A stretch of DNA of 64,000 nt from Duganella guangzhouensis (GCF_009674535.1 NZ_WKJK01000002.1:310001-374000); one strand, 5' to 3'; counted from the stretch's first letter, positions 35,060-43,937 are shown. Notes: generated by a model not told the origin, from the sequence alone. Program-made: numbers and translations.

Positions 35060-36617
35060 ACAGCTCCCATGCCTGTGCGCGGATACGTTGCAGCATCAGG
35101 CGCAGATCCGGTTCCAGCCGGCGGTCCTCCTCCACCGGCGCCATGTCGGCAGCCAGCGCGTCCTGCATCGCCGCCAGCGCGGCATGCGGTTGCAGCTCGG
35201 GGCTGACCTGACGGCGCAGCCACACGCCCTGGCGCACGGTAATCAGCAAGGCCGCCACTACCTGCTCGGTCAGATCCAGCACGCGCAGGCAGTCGCGCGC
35301 GGCGATAGTGCCCATGCTGACCTTGTCCTGGTTGTGGCATTCGGTCGAACGCGAGAACACCGAGGCAGGCATGGTGGCCTTCAAGGCTTCCGCCGTCCAC
35401 GCCGAGGCGCTGATTTGCAGCGCCTTCAAGCCGTGGTTGATCGGCGCGCGCTCGCCACGGGCGCCGGACAAATTGGCTGGCAGGCCATGGTTGTAGCGGC
35501 TGTCCACCAGCAGCGCCATCTGGCGGTCCAGCAGGTCGGCCAGATTGGCGACGGCGTTCTTCATCCCGTCCATGGCGAAAGCGATATGGCCGCCGTAGAA
35601 GTGACCGCCGTGCAGCACGCGCTGGTTATCCGGATCGATCAACGGATTGTCGTTGGCGCTGTTCAGTTCATTCTCGATCATGGAGCGGAACAGCGGCATG
35701 GCGTCGGCCAGTACGCCGATCACGTGCGGCGCGCAACGGATCGAGTAACGGTCCTGCAAGCGCTTGCCGTTGCGTTCCCACTGGTCGGTCGGCAGGTCGC
35801 TGCGCAGCCAGGCCGCCACCTGCTGCATGCCGGCGTGCGGCTTGGCGGCAAACAGCACTTCGTCGAAGTGGTGCGCGTTGCCGTCCATCGCGAACGAAGC
35901 CATGGCGGTGATGCGCGTGACCAGCTTGCACAGATAGTCGGCGCGGTCACAGGCCAGGCAGGCCAACGCGGTCATCACGGCGGTGCCGTTCATGATGGCC
36001 AAGCCCTCTTTCGGCCGCAGTCGCAGCGGCGTGATGCCGGCTTCCTGCAAGGCTTGCGCGGCCGGCACCTGCTCACCGTTGCGCCACACTTCGCGCTCGC
36101 CGCACAGCACCGCCGCCAGATAGGACAGCGGCGTCAGGTCGCCGCTGGCGCCGACCGAGCCTTCGGATGGAATCAGCGGCAGCAGGCCGGCATCCAGCAG
36201 GCGCGTGATCTGCAGCAGCAGTTCGACGCTGACGCCGGAATAGCCCTTGCTCAGCGATGCCAGGCGCGCGGCCAGGATGGCACGGGTTTGCGCCGGCGTG
36301 AAGTACTCGCCCAGGCCTACGCCGTGGTAGGTGTACAGATGGTGCGGCAGATCGGGCACCAGTTCCAGCGGCACGTTGACGGTGCAGGAATCGCCATAGC
36401 CGGTGGTGACGCCGTAGATGGTACCGTCCTCGCGCAGCAGGCGGTCGAGGAAATCGGCACCGCGCTGGATGGCGGCGCGGAAGGCCGGATCGTCCGACAG
36501 CGCGGCGACGGCGCGGCCCTGTGCGATATCGACGATGTCGGCGATGGTCAGGCGGTCCTGGTCAAAGCGCACAGTGCGCGGCGGATGATTGAGTTGGGCG
36601 ATGTCAGCGAGATGCAT
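35052..36617 (-). CDS. Aromatic amino acid ammonia-lyase (HAL/TAL family)
   Basis: 521 aa. The MIO triad Ala157-Ser158-Gly159 lies in GSVGASGDLTPLSYLA, and the catalytic Tyr68 in YGVTTGYG. It should deaminate an aromatic amino acid to an aryl acrylate, giving the polyene head group. By hand alignment the substrate-selectivity pair before GVG reads Tyr95-Thr96, unlike Ser-His (HAL), His-Leu (TAL) or Phe-Leu (PAL), so the substrate is open. It overlaps the genes on both sides. Confidence 0.9.
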   Translation of the reverse strand: MHLADIAQLNHPPRTVRFDQDRLTIADIVDIAQGRAVAALSDDPAFRAAIQRGADFLDRLLREDGTIYGVTTGYGDSCTVNVPLELVPDLPHHLYTYHGVGLGEYFTPAQTRAILAARLASLSKGYSGVSVELLLQITRLLDAGLLPLIPSEGSVGASGDLTPLSYLAAVLCGEREVWRNGEQVPAAQALQEAGITPLRLRPKEGLAIMNGTAVMTALACLACDRADYLCKLVTRITAMASFAMDGNAHHFDEVLFAAKPHAGMQQVAAWLRSDLPTDQWERNGKRLQDRYSIRCAPHVIGVLADAMPLFRSMIENELNSANDNPLIDPDNQRVLHGGHFYGGHIAFAMDGMKNAVANLADLLDRQMALLVDSRYNHGLPANLSGARGERAPINHGLKALQISASAWTAEALKATMPASVFSRSTECHNQDKVSMGTIAARDCLRVLDLTEQVVAALLITVRQGVWLRRQVSPELQPHAALAAMQDALAADMAPVEEDRRLEPDLRLMLQRIRAQAWELYA

Positions 36618-37545
36618 CGGTGCTTTCCTGTTGCGGCAAGTGCCAGAAGTCGTAATAGTTAAACCATTGCAGCGGCGCGCGCATGGTGTAGTGCTCCAGC
36701 CGGCGCGCGTAATCGGCGGCCAGCGCGTTCAACGCGGCGTTGCGGTCCTTGCGCGGGATCTGCACCTGGTCGCGGAAGTGTTCGAAGTGGACTTCCGAGC
36801 GCTTGCCATGGCGGGTGGAGAACAGCAGATAGACCGGGCATTGCAGGATGCCGGCCAGGACGTAGGGGCCGATCGGGAACGCGGCCGGCGCGCCGAGGAA
36901 GTCGGCCACCGCCACGCGCGGGTTGTGCGACACCGGCACGCGGTCGCCGGCGATCACTACGAACTCGCCGCGCGCCACGCGCTCGGACAGCAGCATGGCG
37001 GTGGCCGGCGACATTTCGGTCACCTGCATCAGATTCAACTGGCTGGCCGGATTGAGGCGGCCCAGCATGTCGTTGAACGCTTGCGCGTGCTTGGTGTGCA
37101 CCAGCACCGTCAGTTTGATGTCGTGCCGGGTGCGCGACAGCACGCGGCACAATTCCAGGTTGCCGAGGTGGGCGCAGATCAGCAGACCGCCTTTGCCGGC
37201 CGCCACCGCGTCGGTAATCAGCTGACCGCCGTGCAGATCGACGTCGTCCAGTTTGAACAGGCCACCCCACAACAGCATTTTGTCGAGGATACTTTCGCCG
37301 AAGGCGGCGAAGTGCCGCATCACGCCCGGCAGGCGGATGCCGGCATAGGCCGACATGCGGCGCAGGTATTCCTGCGAGGCGCGGCGTGGCAGCGGCTTGG
37401 TCAGCACGTACCACGACAGCACCGGATACAGCACCAAGCGGAACGGCCAACGCCCGAACACGCGGGCGATCCAGAACAGCAGGCGCATGCCGGTCACGAA
37501 GCTGATCTCGTTGATCGAGGCCCAATGCAAACCACGTGCGCTCAT
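36604..37545 (-). CDS. LpxL/HtrB-like lysophospholipid acyltransferase
   Basis: 313 aa from ATG 37545 (ATGA overlap with the glycosyltransferase stop). LABLAT/LpxL family: LLICAHLGNLELCRVLS gives the H-x4-E motif (HLGNLE), and GDRVPVSHNP the downstream pocket. It transfers acyl groups at the inner membrane, probably attaching the polyene or a fatty acid to the lipid anchor. It overlaps the ammonia-lyase gene by 14 bp. Confidence 0.88.
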   Translation of the reverse strand: MSARGLHWASINEISFVTGMRLLFWIARVFGRWPFRLVLYPVLSWYVLTKPLPRRASQEYLRRMSAYAGIRLPGVMRHFAAFGESILDKMLLWGGLFKLDDVDLHGGQLITDAVAAGKGGLLICAHLGNLELCRVLSRTRHDIKLTVLVHTKHAQAFNDMLGRLNPASQLNLMQVTEMSPATAMLLSERVARGEFVVIAGDRVPVSHNPRVAVADFLGAPAAFPIGPYVLAGILQCPVYLLFSTRHGKRSEVHFEHFRDQVQIPRKDRNAALNALAADYARRLEHYTMRAPLQWFNYYDFWHLPQQESTDASR

Positions 37546-38285
37546 TTGGTCTGCCATTTGCGCGCCAGTAGTCGGGGGATACGCGGCAGCATGCCGAAGA
37601 ACAGCACGGTGTGCATCCACGAGATCAGCACATTGTCGCGCCAGACGCGGAAGTGCGAGACACCGTCCGTCGGGTAGGAGACACGGGTCGGCACGTTGAG
37701 CACTTGCAGGCCATCCCAGTACAGGCGGACGATGATGTCGGTGTCGAAGTTCATGCGCACGCCGATCGCGCGGCGCGCGGCCAGCGCGTTGACCGCAGCA
37801 ACCGGATAGACGCGGAAGCCGCACATGGAGTCGCGGATGTCCAGCGACAGGGTGTTGATCCAGACCCAGATGTGGGTGGCGTAACGGCCGTACAGGCGCG
37901 CTTTGGGTACCGATTCGTCATACACCGGGTGGCCGCAGATGATGGCTTGCGGGTGCTGTGCGGCGAGGGCGAGGAAGTTGAGTACGTCGTCGGTGTTGTG
38001 CTGGCCGTCGGCGTCGATTTGCAGTGCGTGGGTGTAGCCACGCTGTGCGGCGTGGCGGAAGCCGGCCAGCACGGCGGCACCCTTGCCCTGGTTGTGCGGC
38101 AGGCGGACCAGTTCGACGCTACCCGCATGCTCTTGCGCCAGCGCGTCCAGCACGGCGGCACAGGCGGCGGAACTGCCATCGTCGACCAGGATGCAGGGCG
38201 TGTCATGGCGCAGCAGGCCAGCCAGCACGGCGCCGATGGCGTGTTCGTGGTTGTAGACCGGGACGATGATCACGGGTTTAAACAT
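37542..38285 (-). CDS. Family 2 glycosyltransferase
   Basis: 247 aa from ATG 38285. GT-A fold: VIIVPVYNHEHAI, VDDGSS, QIDADGQHN (DxD-like), and CGFRVYP. It is a soluble DPM1-like enzyme with a C-terminal hydrophobic stretch. It likely adds a sugar to the polyene lipid head. It overlaps the ligase-dehydratase gene by 8 bp. Confidence 0.9.
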   Translation of the reverse strand: MFKPVIIVPVYNHEHAIGAVLAGLLRHDTPCILVDDGSSAACAAVLDALAQEHAGSVELVRLPHNQGKGAAVLAGFRHAAQRGYTHALQIDADGQHNTDDVLNFLALAAQHPQAIICGHPVYDESVPKARLYGRYATHIWVWINTLSLDIRDSMCGFRVYPVAAVNALAARRAIGVRMNFDTDIIVRLYWDGLQVLNVPTRVSYPTDGVSHFRVWRDNVLISWMHTVLFFGMLPRIPRLLARKWQTK

Positions 38286-40020
38286 CGTCGTCTCCAAACA
38301 GGATGCGGCCGCTGGCGTGCTGGCCGGCGTCGGAGGTGTAGCGGAATTGCAGGCTGCCTTTAACGCTGTCATGCGACAGTTCCAGTTGCACCGCGCGCTC
38401 GGGCGCCACCACCTGCTGGAACTTCAGCTGCTGGATGCCTTTGAAGCGCAGCGGCAGCGTGAAATACGCGCGGCCGTAATGCAGCGCCCAGTCGACTTGC
38501 ACCACGCCCGGCAGGATCGGCGCGACGTCGAAGTGGCCGTCGAAGTACAGCAGGTCGGCCGGCGCGGTCAGCTCCAGCAGTACGCGCTGCGGCGCGCGTT
38601 CCAGCTCGCGCACGCGCGGCAGCAGCGGCCGATCGTCGCGCGCGTCGCTGAGCAGCGCCAGCAACGATGCCATCGTGGTTTTGCCTTGCGCGTTGAGCGG
38701 CATCTGGTCGAGATAACGCCAGCGGCGCGGCAGCGCGACCGCTTCCACCACCTCGGCCAGCACGGCGCGCAGGCGCTGGTTCAAAGCTGCCTTGCCGGCG
38801 ATGTCCAGCAGCGTACGGCCGGCGGCGGTCGGCACCACAAACGCCGCCAGCCGCTGACGCTCGCCGGCTTGCGGCTCGCACAGCAGCACGCGCGCTTCCG
38901 CCGCCAGCCCGGAAGCGGTCAACGCCGCCTCCATCGCACTCAGCGAGATGCGCTTCTCTTCAATCTTCACGATACGGTCGCTGCGGCCGAGCAGCACGAA
39001 TCCCTGCTGGCCACTGGGCGCCGCGCGGTCCGACAACGCCAGCCACCCGTCGTCCGGCAGATGCGGCGAGCGCACCTCCAGCGTGCCTTCCTCGTCGTCC
39101 AGACGCCACTCCACTGTGGGGAACGGCGTCCAGCCATCATCGTCGATGGCGCGGCGCTGGCGCCAGGCCACGCCACCGGTCTCCGAACTGCCATACACCT
39201 CAACCGGCGTATGTCCCAGCAGCGCGCCGGCCGCCAGAGCCGCATCCGGCGCCAGCGGACCGCCAGAAGAAAACACCGCCCGCAGCATGCTCGCCGCCCC
39301 GCTCCAATCCAGATGCTCCGGCAAGCGCTTCAGATGCGCCGGGCTGGCGATCAGCACGCACGGTCCGGCCGCCAGCGCCGGCGCCAGTTCCTCGGGATAG
39401 GCGATGCTGGCCGCATGGATCGCCCGGCCGCTGCTGAGCGGCCACAGGATCTTGAACAACAGCCCGTAGATATGCTGATGCGACACCGTCGCCCACACCG
39501 CCGCATCACCGGCGGCTTCCATGAACAAGGTTTCCAATGTGGCGACTTCGCTAGCCATTTGCGACAGCTTTTTCGGAATCGCCTGTGCCGCCCCGGTGCT
39601 ACCGGAGGTGAACACTACCAGCGCCGGCATGTCCGGATGCAGATCCGCGCTCAAGCCCGCCGCCAGCGACACCGGCAACGCGGCCAATGGTTGCAAGGGT
39701 TCCAGCTCGGCCGGGAACTGGCCGACGAAACCATCCACCGACGTCCGCAGCGACTCGCAGGTGGCCGGCAGCGTATCGGCGCTGAGCCACACGGTTTTAC
39801 CGGCATGCCAGGCGCCCAGCAGCGCCGCGCCGAATTCGATGCTGTCTTCCAGATACAGCGCAAAGTTGCGGCCCGACTGCGCGATCAGCAGCCCATGCCA
39901 GGCATGCACACGTGCCAGAAAGGCCGTATTGCTGATCCCTTCCTCGCCGCGCCAGCCAACCAGGCCGGTAGCCGGCCGCGCCAGCATGGCGGCATACAAA
40001 TGCTCCAGACGATCAGACAT
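38278..40020 (-). CDS. Acyl-activating ligase fused to hotdog dehydratase
   Basis: 580 aa from ATG 40020. Residues 1-445: AMP-binding fold with VFTSGSTGAAQAIPKK (P-loop), YGSSETGG, and the late DRIVKIEEKRIS and LNAQGKTT. Residues about 460-580: FabA/FabZ-like hotdog with YFDGHFDVAPILPGVVQVDWA (catalytic His in GHF, helix LPGVVQ). The N-half should load the aryl starter onto ACP, and the C-half dehydrates. Many aryl-polyene clusters encode these as two genes, so the fusion ties initiation to elongation. Confidence 0.92.
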   Translation of the reverse strand: MSDRLEHLYAAMLARPATGLVGWRGEEGISNTAFLARVHAWHGLLIAQSGRNFALYLEDSIEFGAALLGAWHAGKTVWLSADTLPATCESLRTSVDGFVGQFPAELEPLQPLAALPVSLAAGLSADLHPDMPALVVFTSGSTGAAQAIPKKLSQMASEVATLETLFMEAAGDAAVWATVSHQHIYGLLFKILWPLSSGRAIHAASIAYPEELAPALAAGPCVLIASPAHLKRLPEHLDWSGAASMLRAVFSSGGPLAPDAALAAGALLGHTPVEVYGSSETGGVAWRQRRAIDDDGWTPFPTVEWRLDDEEGTLEVRSPHLPDDGWLALSDRAAPSGQQGFVLLGRSDRIVKIEEKRISLSAMEAALTASGLAAEARVLLCEPQAGERQRLAAFVVPTAAGRTLLDIAGKAALNQRLRAVLAEVVEAVALPRRWRYLDQMPLNAQGKTTMASLLALLSDARDDRPLLPRVRELERAPQRVLLELTAPADLLYFDGHFDVAPILPGVVQVDWALHYGRAYFTLPLRFKGIQQLKFQQVVAPERAVQLELSHDSVKGSLQFRYTSDAGQHASGRILFGDDDV

Positions 40021-40558
40021 GATGCAACCGTTTGAAACGCAGGCGCACCAGATACTCCGCGCCAAACAACACGCCCATCAGGACATACGACACCACGCCG
40101 GTGTATAGCGACCACACCGCCTCCGATGCCCACAGCGCCGTGCCGAAGGCGATGGCGCCATTCAGCACAAAGAAGCCGCACCACACCTGGGTCACCTTGC
40201 GCATGTACTGTTGCGCCACTGGCGGAAAATCCTGCCCGCCCAAACGCGCCATGCGCTCGACCGCCGAGATCGGCGTCGACAGGCTATAGCCAAAGCCGGC
40301 CAGCAACGCCAGATTGACCAGCACCGGATACAACTTCAACGGCAGCAGCAGATTGCTCCAGATGGCGCAGCCGACCAGCACCAGCGCGCCGGCCACCGAC
40401 CAGCGCGCGACGCCGCTCAGGCGCAGCGCCGGCAGCCGCGTGGCCACCGCCAGCAGCAGCAGGCCGGCCAGCCAGCGCGGCTCCACCTGGCCGTGGCCAA
40501 ACCAGATCGCCAGTGGATACAGCAGCGTCACCACTGCCGTCAATACAGTCATCGGCAT
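40013..40558 (-). CDS. COG4648-family membrane protein
   Basis: 181 aa with about five membrane helices (5-20, 30-45, 55-75, 80-95, 130-175). The middle segment SLSTPISAVERMARL and QQYMRKVTQVWCGFF are typical of COG4648, found in aryl-polyene operons. Function unknown; a role in membrane assembly of the pathway is inferred. It overlaps the ligase gene by 8 bp and is 4 bp from the ACP gene. Confidence 0.83.
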   Translation of the reverse strand: MPMTVLTAVVTLLYPLAIWFGHGQVEPRWLAGLLLLAVATRLPALRLSGVARWSVAGALVLVGCAIWSNLLLPLKLYPVLVNLALLAGFGYSLSTPISAVERMARLGGQDFPPVAQQYMRKVTQVWCGFFVLNGAIAFGTALWASEAVWSLYTGVVSYVLMGVLFGAEYLVRLRFKRLHHV

Positions 40559-40562
40559 CGTG

Positions 40563-40841
40563 TTACGCAGCCTGCTCCGTCATGCCGGCCAACGCGTCAA
40601 CCACGTCGCCGATGGTACGGATATTCTTGAACACTTCCGGCGCCAGACGCTTGCCGGTCAGCTGCTTCAGCTTCACCGCCAGATCGACCGCGTCGATGCT
40701 GTCGATATCCAGGTCGGCGTACAGATTCGACTCGGCGGTCAGCGACGCCTGGTCCAGTTCAAACATCTCCGCCAGCAGCTCGACCACCCAGGTCTGCAGC
40801 TGCACTCTGCTCATTTCATTCAGATCTATCATGTCCTTCAT
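40563..40841 (-). CDS. Acyl carrier protein 1
   Basis: 92 aa. The phosphopantetheine attachment Ser48 lies in DIDSIDAVDL. Four-helix ACP pattern is normal. It is presumably loaded by the PPTase encoded at 24589. Its slightly longer N-terminus separates it from the next ACP. The gap to ACP2 is 18 bp. Confidence 0.93.
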   Translation of the reverse strand: MKDMIDLNEMSRVQLQTWVVELLAEMFELDQASLTAESNLYADLDIDSIDAVDLAVKLKQLTGKRLAPEVFKNIRTIGDVVDALAGMTEQAA

Positions 40842-40859
40842 CCCTTAGTGTATTTGTAG

Positions 40860-41114
40860 TTACTTTTTTCTATGGCTGGCTATCATCGCCGCCAGCGCCT
40901 GCACCGAGGCGAAATGGCGGCGGGTATCTTCCGAATCGGCCGACAGCGAGATACCATATTTTTTCTGCAGCGCGACGCCCAGCTCCAGCGCGTCGATGGA
41001 ATCCAGACCCAGGCCGTCGACGAACAGCGGCGCGGCGCTGTCGATATCGTCCGGCGTAATGTCTTCCAGTTGCAGGGCGTCGATAATCAGTTGTTTCACT
41101 TCCAGTTCAAGCAT
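40860..41114 (-). CDS. Acyl carrier protein 2
   Basis: 84 aa. Attachment Ser39 in GLDSIDALEL. Paired ACPs with different helix-2 surfaces are usual in aryl-polyene systems. One probably serves the starter and the other the extension cycle, but which is which is not visible. It overlaps the PlsC-like gene by 8 bp. Confidence 0.93.
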   Translation of the reverse strand: MLELEVKQLIIDALQLEDITPDDIDSAAPLFVDGLGLDSIDALELGVALQKKYGISLSADSEDTRRHFASVQALAAMIASHRKK

Positions 41115-41892
41115 GGCTTTGGCACATCCCGGTAAAATAATCTTGTAAAAAATCGGTCAGCTGGCGGGCCGCCATCACATCACTGACGCCCCCCTCGGTA
41201 AACCGCGCGATCGCCAGATCGTCCAGCACATCCAGCTGGATCAGCACCCGGCGCGGCGGCACCCGCCACCACTTGTCCCCCTTGCCCAGCGTCGCCGGCT
41301 GGCAGCGAATCAGCACCGGCGTCATGTCGCGCGCGCCGCGCACGGCGATGTTGGCGGCGCCGCGCTTCATGCTGATGACGCCATTGCCCGGCGTGCGCGT
41401 CCCCTCCGGGAACACGATCAGGTTATTGCCGCGCTCCAGCGAGGCGATGCAATCGTCCACCAGCCCGGCGCCGCTGTCGTTGCGGATATAGCCCGCCGCC
41501 CGCACCGGCCCGCGCGTGAACGGATTGTTCCACAGCGCGCTCTTGACGATGCAGTCGGCGTTCTTCACAAACGCCATCAGGAACACCGTGTCGATCAGGG
41601 TCGGATGGTTGGCCAGGATCAGCAGACCACCGCGCTCCAGCTTTTCCAGTCCGCGTATCTCATACCGCAGCACGCCCAGCACGCGCATCAAGTCCACGTA
41701 ATTGCGGAAGGCGCGGCGTATCACTGCGCGCGACCAGGCCACGCGCCGCTCGCGCTGCCGCACCAGCAAATGCAGCACCGGGAACACAATCACCCGCAAC
41801 ACCAGTCCACCGACACCGAAAACGACAAAACTCAGGCCGGTTGCAAACACGCGCCAGCAAACCGACAGGCGCGCCAGCCACGTCTCAGGCAT
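41107..41892 (-). CDS. PlsC-like 1-acyl-glycerol-3-phosphate acyltransferase
   Basis: 261 aa from ATG 41892. N-terminal membrane helix region (about 10-40). ANHPTLID gives H-x4-D, and FPEGTRTPGN is the second substrate motif. A longer in-frame extension upstream overlaps the ketosynthase-like gene and was rejected. It likely acylates the lipid anchor of the pigment. It overlaps both neighbours by 8 bp. Confidence 0.88.
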   Translation of the reverse strand: MPETWLARLSVCWRVFATGLSFVVFGVGGLVLRVIVFPVLHLLVRQRERRVAWSRAVIRRAFRNYVDLMRVLGVLRYEIRGLEKLERGGLLILANHPTLIDTVFLMAFVKNADCIVKSALWNNPFTRGPVRAAGYIRNDSGAGLVDDCIASLERGNNLIVFPEGTRTPGNGVISMKRGAANIAVRGARDMTPVLIRCQPATLGKGDKWWRVPPRRVLIQLDVLDDLAIARFTEGGVSDVMAARQLTDFLQDYFTGMCQSHA

Positions 41893-42610
41893 GCCGGCTC
41901 CAGGTCCAGTGCAAGCGGCCGTCATCGCGTTCCAGACTCGCCGCGCCGCTGGCGTGGAAGGCCGCCAGCGCCAGCCCGCCCGGTTGCGCCGCCGACGGCG
42001 CGGCCGACGATGCCGTCCAGTCCAGCGCGTAGCCATCACCGGCCGTCATCAACCACGCCCACGCGTGCGGCTGTTCATGGCTATCGTCAAATGCCGCGAA
42101 CAACGGCGGCAGCGGCGCATCGCACACCACCAGCAGCACCTGCTCAGCGCCATCCGCCAGCAGACAGCAAGCCTCGATCACGCCATGCTCCACCGTCGCC
42201 GTGCCGGACGCCAGCGCGATGTGGTTGGCGCGGTCGTTGCGAGCGATGGTGAACAAGCCCGGAATCGCGTTATGCACCGCCATGCCGAAAGCCGTTGGCG
42301 ACAAAGGCTCGCCCTGCGCCAGATCGGTCAGCAACTCCACCGCGCGCGCCACGTCGCCATGGCGCGAGCAAAACACCGTCGGGATATCGGCCTGGCCATC
42401 AAGGCACTGGTAAGCCACTTCCAGCGCCATCTTGCCGAGAAAGCCGGCGCGCCGGCGCAGCATGGCCGGCATGGCCTTGACGCCCGGCTCCTCACCCACT
42501 TCAATCGGATACGGTGCGGCCGCCCACTGCGTCCACGCCTCTGGCGTGCTCAGACCTGGCGCCCATTGGGCATGTTTAGCGATGGAAAACCGGACTCCGT
42601 GATTACGCAT
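41885..42610 (-). CDS. Short ketosynthase-like protein (Ketoacyl-synt_2)
   Basis: 241 aa from ATG 42610, first gene of the operon. VRFSIAKHAQWAPGL and MAVHNAIPGLFTIARND match the ketosynthase-like N-terminal domain family seen in aryl-polyene clusters. It covers only half of a ketosynthase, and no active-site Cys in an SSACxxG context is seen (the matching region reads ALASGTATVEHG). A chain-length or scaffold role next to a full synthase is inferred. The promoter upstream has a perfect TATAAT. Confidence 0.78.
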   Translation of the reverse strand: MRNHGVRFSIAKHAQWAPGLSTPEAWTQWAAAPYPIEVGEEPGVKAMPAMLRRRAGFLGKMALEVAYQCLDGQADIPTVFCSRHGDVARAVELLTDLAQGEPLSPTAFGMAVHNAIPGLFTIARNDRANHIALASGTATVEHGVIEACCLLADGAEQVLLVVCDAPLPPLFAAFDDSHEQPHAWAWLMTAGDGYALDWTASSAAPSAAQPGGLALAAFHASGAASLERDDGRLHWTWSRHA

Positions 42611-42643
42611 GATGGCGTGATAGCCTTTTGACGAACTTTTCAA

Positions 42644-42687
42644 ATTATAAACGACCGTTCCTTGCATCCGGCGAAAAAATGAACGGT
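42644..42687 (-). promoter_or_regulatory. Promoter of the aryl-polyene operon
   Basis: On the minus strand TATAAT (42649-42644) lies 33 bp before the first ATG of the 21-gene operon. No good -35 is present at 16-18 bp, which suggests an activator. Perfect 7-bp inverted repeats, ACCGTTC (42654-42660) and GAACGGT (42681-42687), bracket the -35 region. Confidence 0.5.
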
Positions 42688-42778
42688 AGGAAACTATTTT
42701 GTTGATGTACATCTAAGCAAGTGTGCACGCTCCAGCCCGCATTCTCACCAAAACCCACGCTTTGTATCAGAAATCCAT

Positions 42779-42814
42779 AAAAAAAGGCGTACCGCAGGAA
42801 ACACGGTACGCCTT
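42779..42814 (-). terminator. Terminator of the ABC-importer operon
   Basis: On the minus strand, an 11-bp perfect stem AAGGCGTACCG / CGGTACGCCTT with a 9-base loop is followed by a T-rich tail. It lies 31 bp after the ATPase gene stop and isolates that operon from the polyene operon downstream. Confidence 0.9.
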
Positions 42815-42844
42815 GAGCCTTGCGGCCTGAGGAAACTTGTCGGC

Positions 42845-43927
42845 TTAGAACACCCAGAGCTTGTCGGCAGGCAATTGCAGCCAATAGCGTCCCGGCTCCA
42901 GACGGTACTTGAAATAGGCGCGCAGACTCAGGTCGGTGCCAGCTTCGCCCTTGAACAGGCATTCGAAGCGGTCGCCCAGGTACATGCAGGTCAGCAGCGG
43001 CAGCTCAATGGCGTTGTCCACCGGCGTGGCGCTGATCTTCACTTCCTCGACACGGATGATGGTGCTGCCCTCGCCCGTCCCCGCACCGGTGCCGCGCGCG
43101 CTGGCTTGCAGGCGCGTGCCGTTCAGTTCCAGCTGCACCTGGCGACCCTCGCGCTGGATCACGCGCGCCGGCAGGCGGTTGTTACTGCCCATGAACTCCG
43201 CCGTGAACAGCGTGTCCGGCGTTTCATACATGCTTTGCGGCGAGCCCTGCTGTTCGATCTTGCCGTTATTGAGCAGCAGGATGCGGTCCGAAATCGCCAT
43301 CGCCTCGGCCTGATCGTGTGTGACCATCAACGCCGACAGCCCCATACGCACAATCAGCTCGCGCAGGAAGGCGCGCGCTTCTTCGCGCAGCTTGGCGTCC
43401 AGGTTGGACAGCGGCTCGTCCAGCAGGATCACCGGCGGGTTGTACACCAGCGCGCGGGCGATCGCCACCCGCTGCTGCTGGCCGCCGGACAGCTGGTGCG
43501 GATAGCGCTCGGCGAGATGGCCCAGCCCCAGGTTCTTCAACACGTCGCTGACGCGGTCCTTGATCTCGCTGGCGCCCAGCTTGCGCAGCTTGAGGCCATA
43601 GGCGACGTTGTCGAACACCGTCTTGTGCGGCCACAGTGCGTAGGACTGGAACACCAGCCCGAGATTGCGCTGCTCGGCCGGCATCTCGAAGCCCTGCGCG
43701 CCGTCAAACACATTGCGCTCGCCGATATCGATGGCGCCGGCCTTGGGGCTTTCCAGCCCCGCCACCGCGCGCAGCAGCGTGGTCTTGCCGCTGCCCGATG
43801 GTCCCAGCAGCGCCACCACTTCGCCCTTCTGCAAGTGCATCGACACGCCCTTCAAAATCGGATTGGTGCCGTAGTCCAGATGCAGTTCCTTGACGGTCAA
43901 TTCATTGGTCATGATGTCTCGTTTCAT
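42845..43927 (-). CDS. ABC importer ATPase, FbpC/PotA type
   Basis: 360 aa from ATG 43927, which has GAGG 9 bases ahead; ATG 43912 is the alternative. Walker A GPSGSGKTT, Q-loop VFQSYALWPH, signature LSGGQQQR, Walker B VILLDEPLSNLD, H-loop VTHD, and a C-terminal TOBE-type regulatory region of about 110 residues. It powers uptake through the fused permease encoded just upstream. Substrate could be ferric ion, a phosphonate or another small anion. Confidence 0.92.
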   Translation of the reverse strand: MKRDIMTNELTVKELHLDYGTNPILKGVSMHLQKGEVVALLGPSGSGKTTLLRAVAGLESPKAGAIDIGERNVFDGAQGFEMPAEQRNLGLVFQSYALWPHKTVFDNVAYGLKLRKLGASEIKDRVSDVLKNLGLGHLAERYPHQLSGGQQQRVAIARALVYNPPVILLDEPLSNLDAKLREEARAFLRELIVRMGLSALMVTHDQAEAMAISDRILLLNNGKIEQQGSPQSMYETPDTLFTAEFMGSNNRLPARVIQREGRQVQLELNGTRLQASARGTGAGTGEGSTIIRVEEVKISATPVDNAIELPLLTCMYLGDRFECLFKGEAGTDLSLRAYFKYRLEPGRYWLQLPADKLWVF

Positions 43928-43937
43928 AATGATTACC

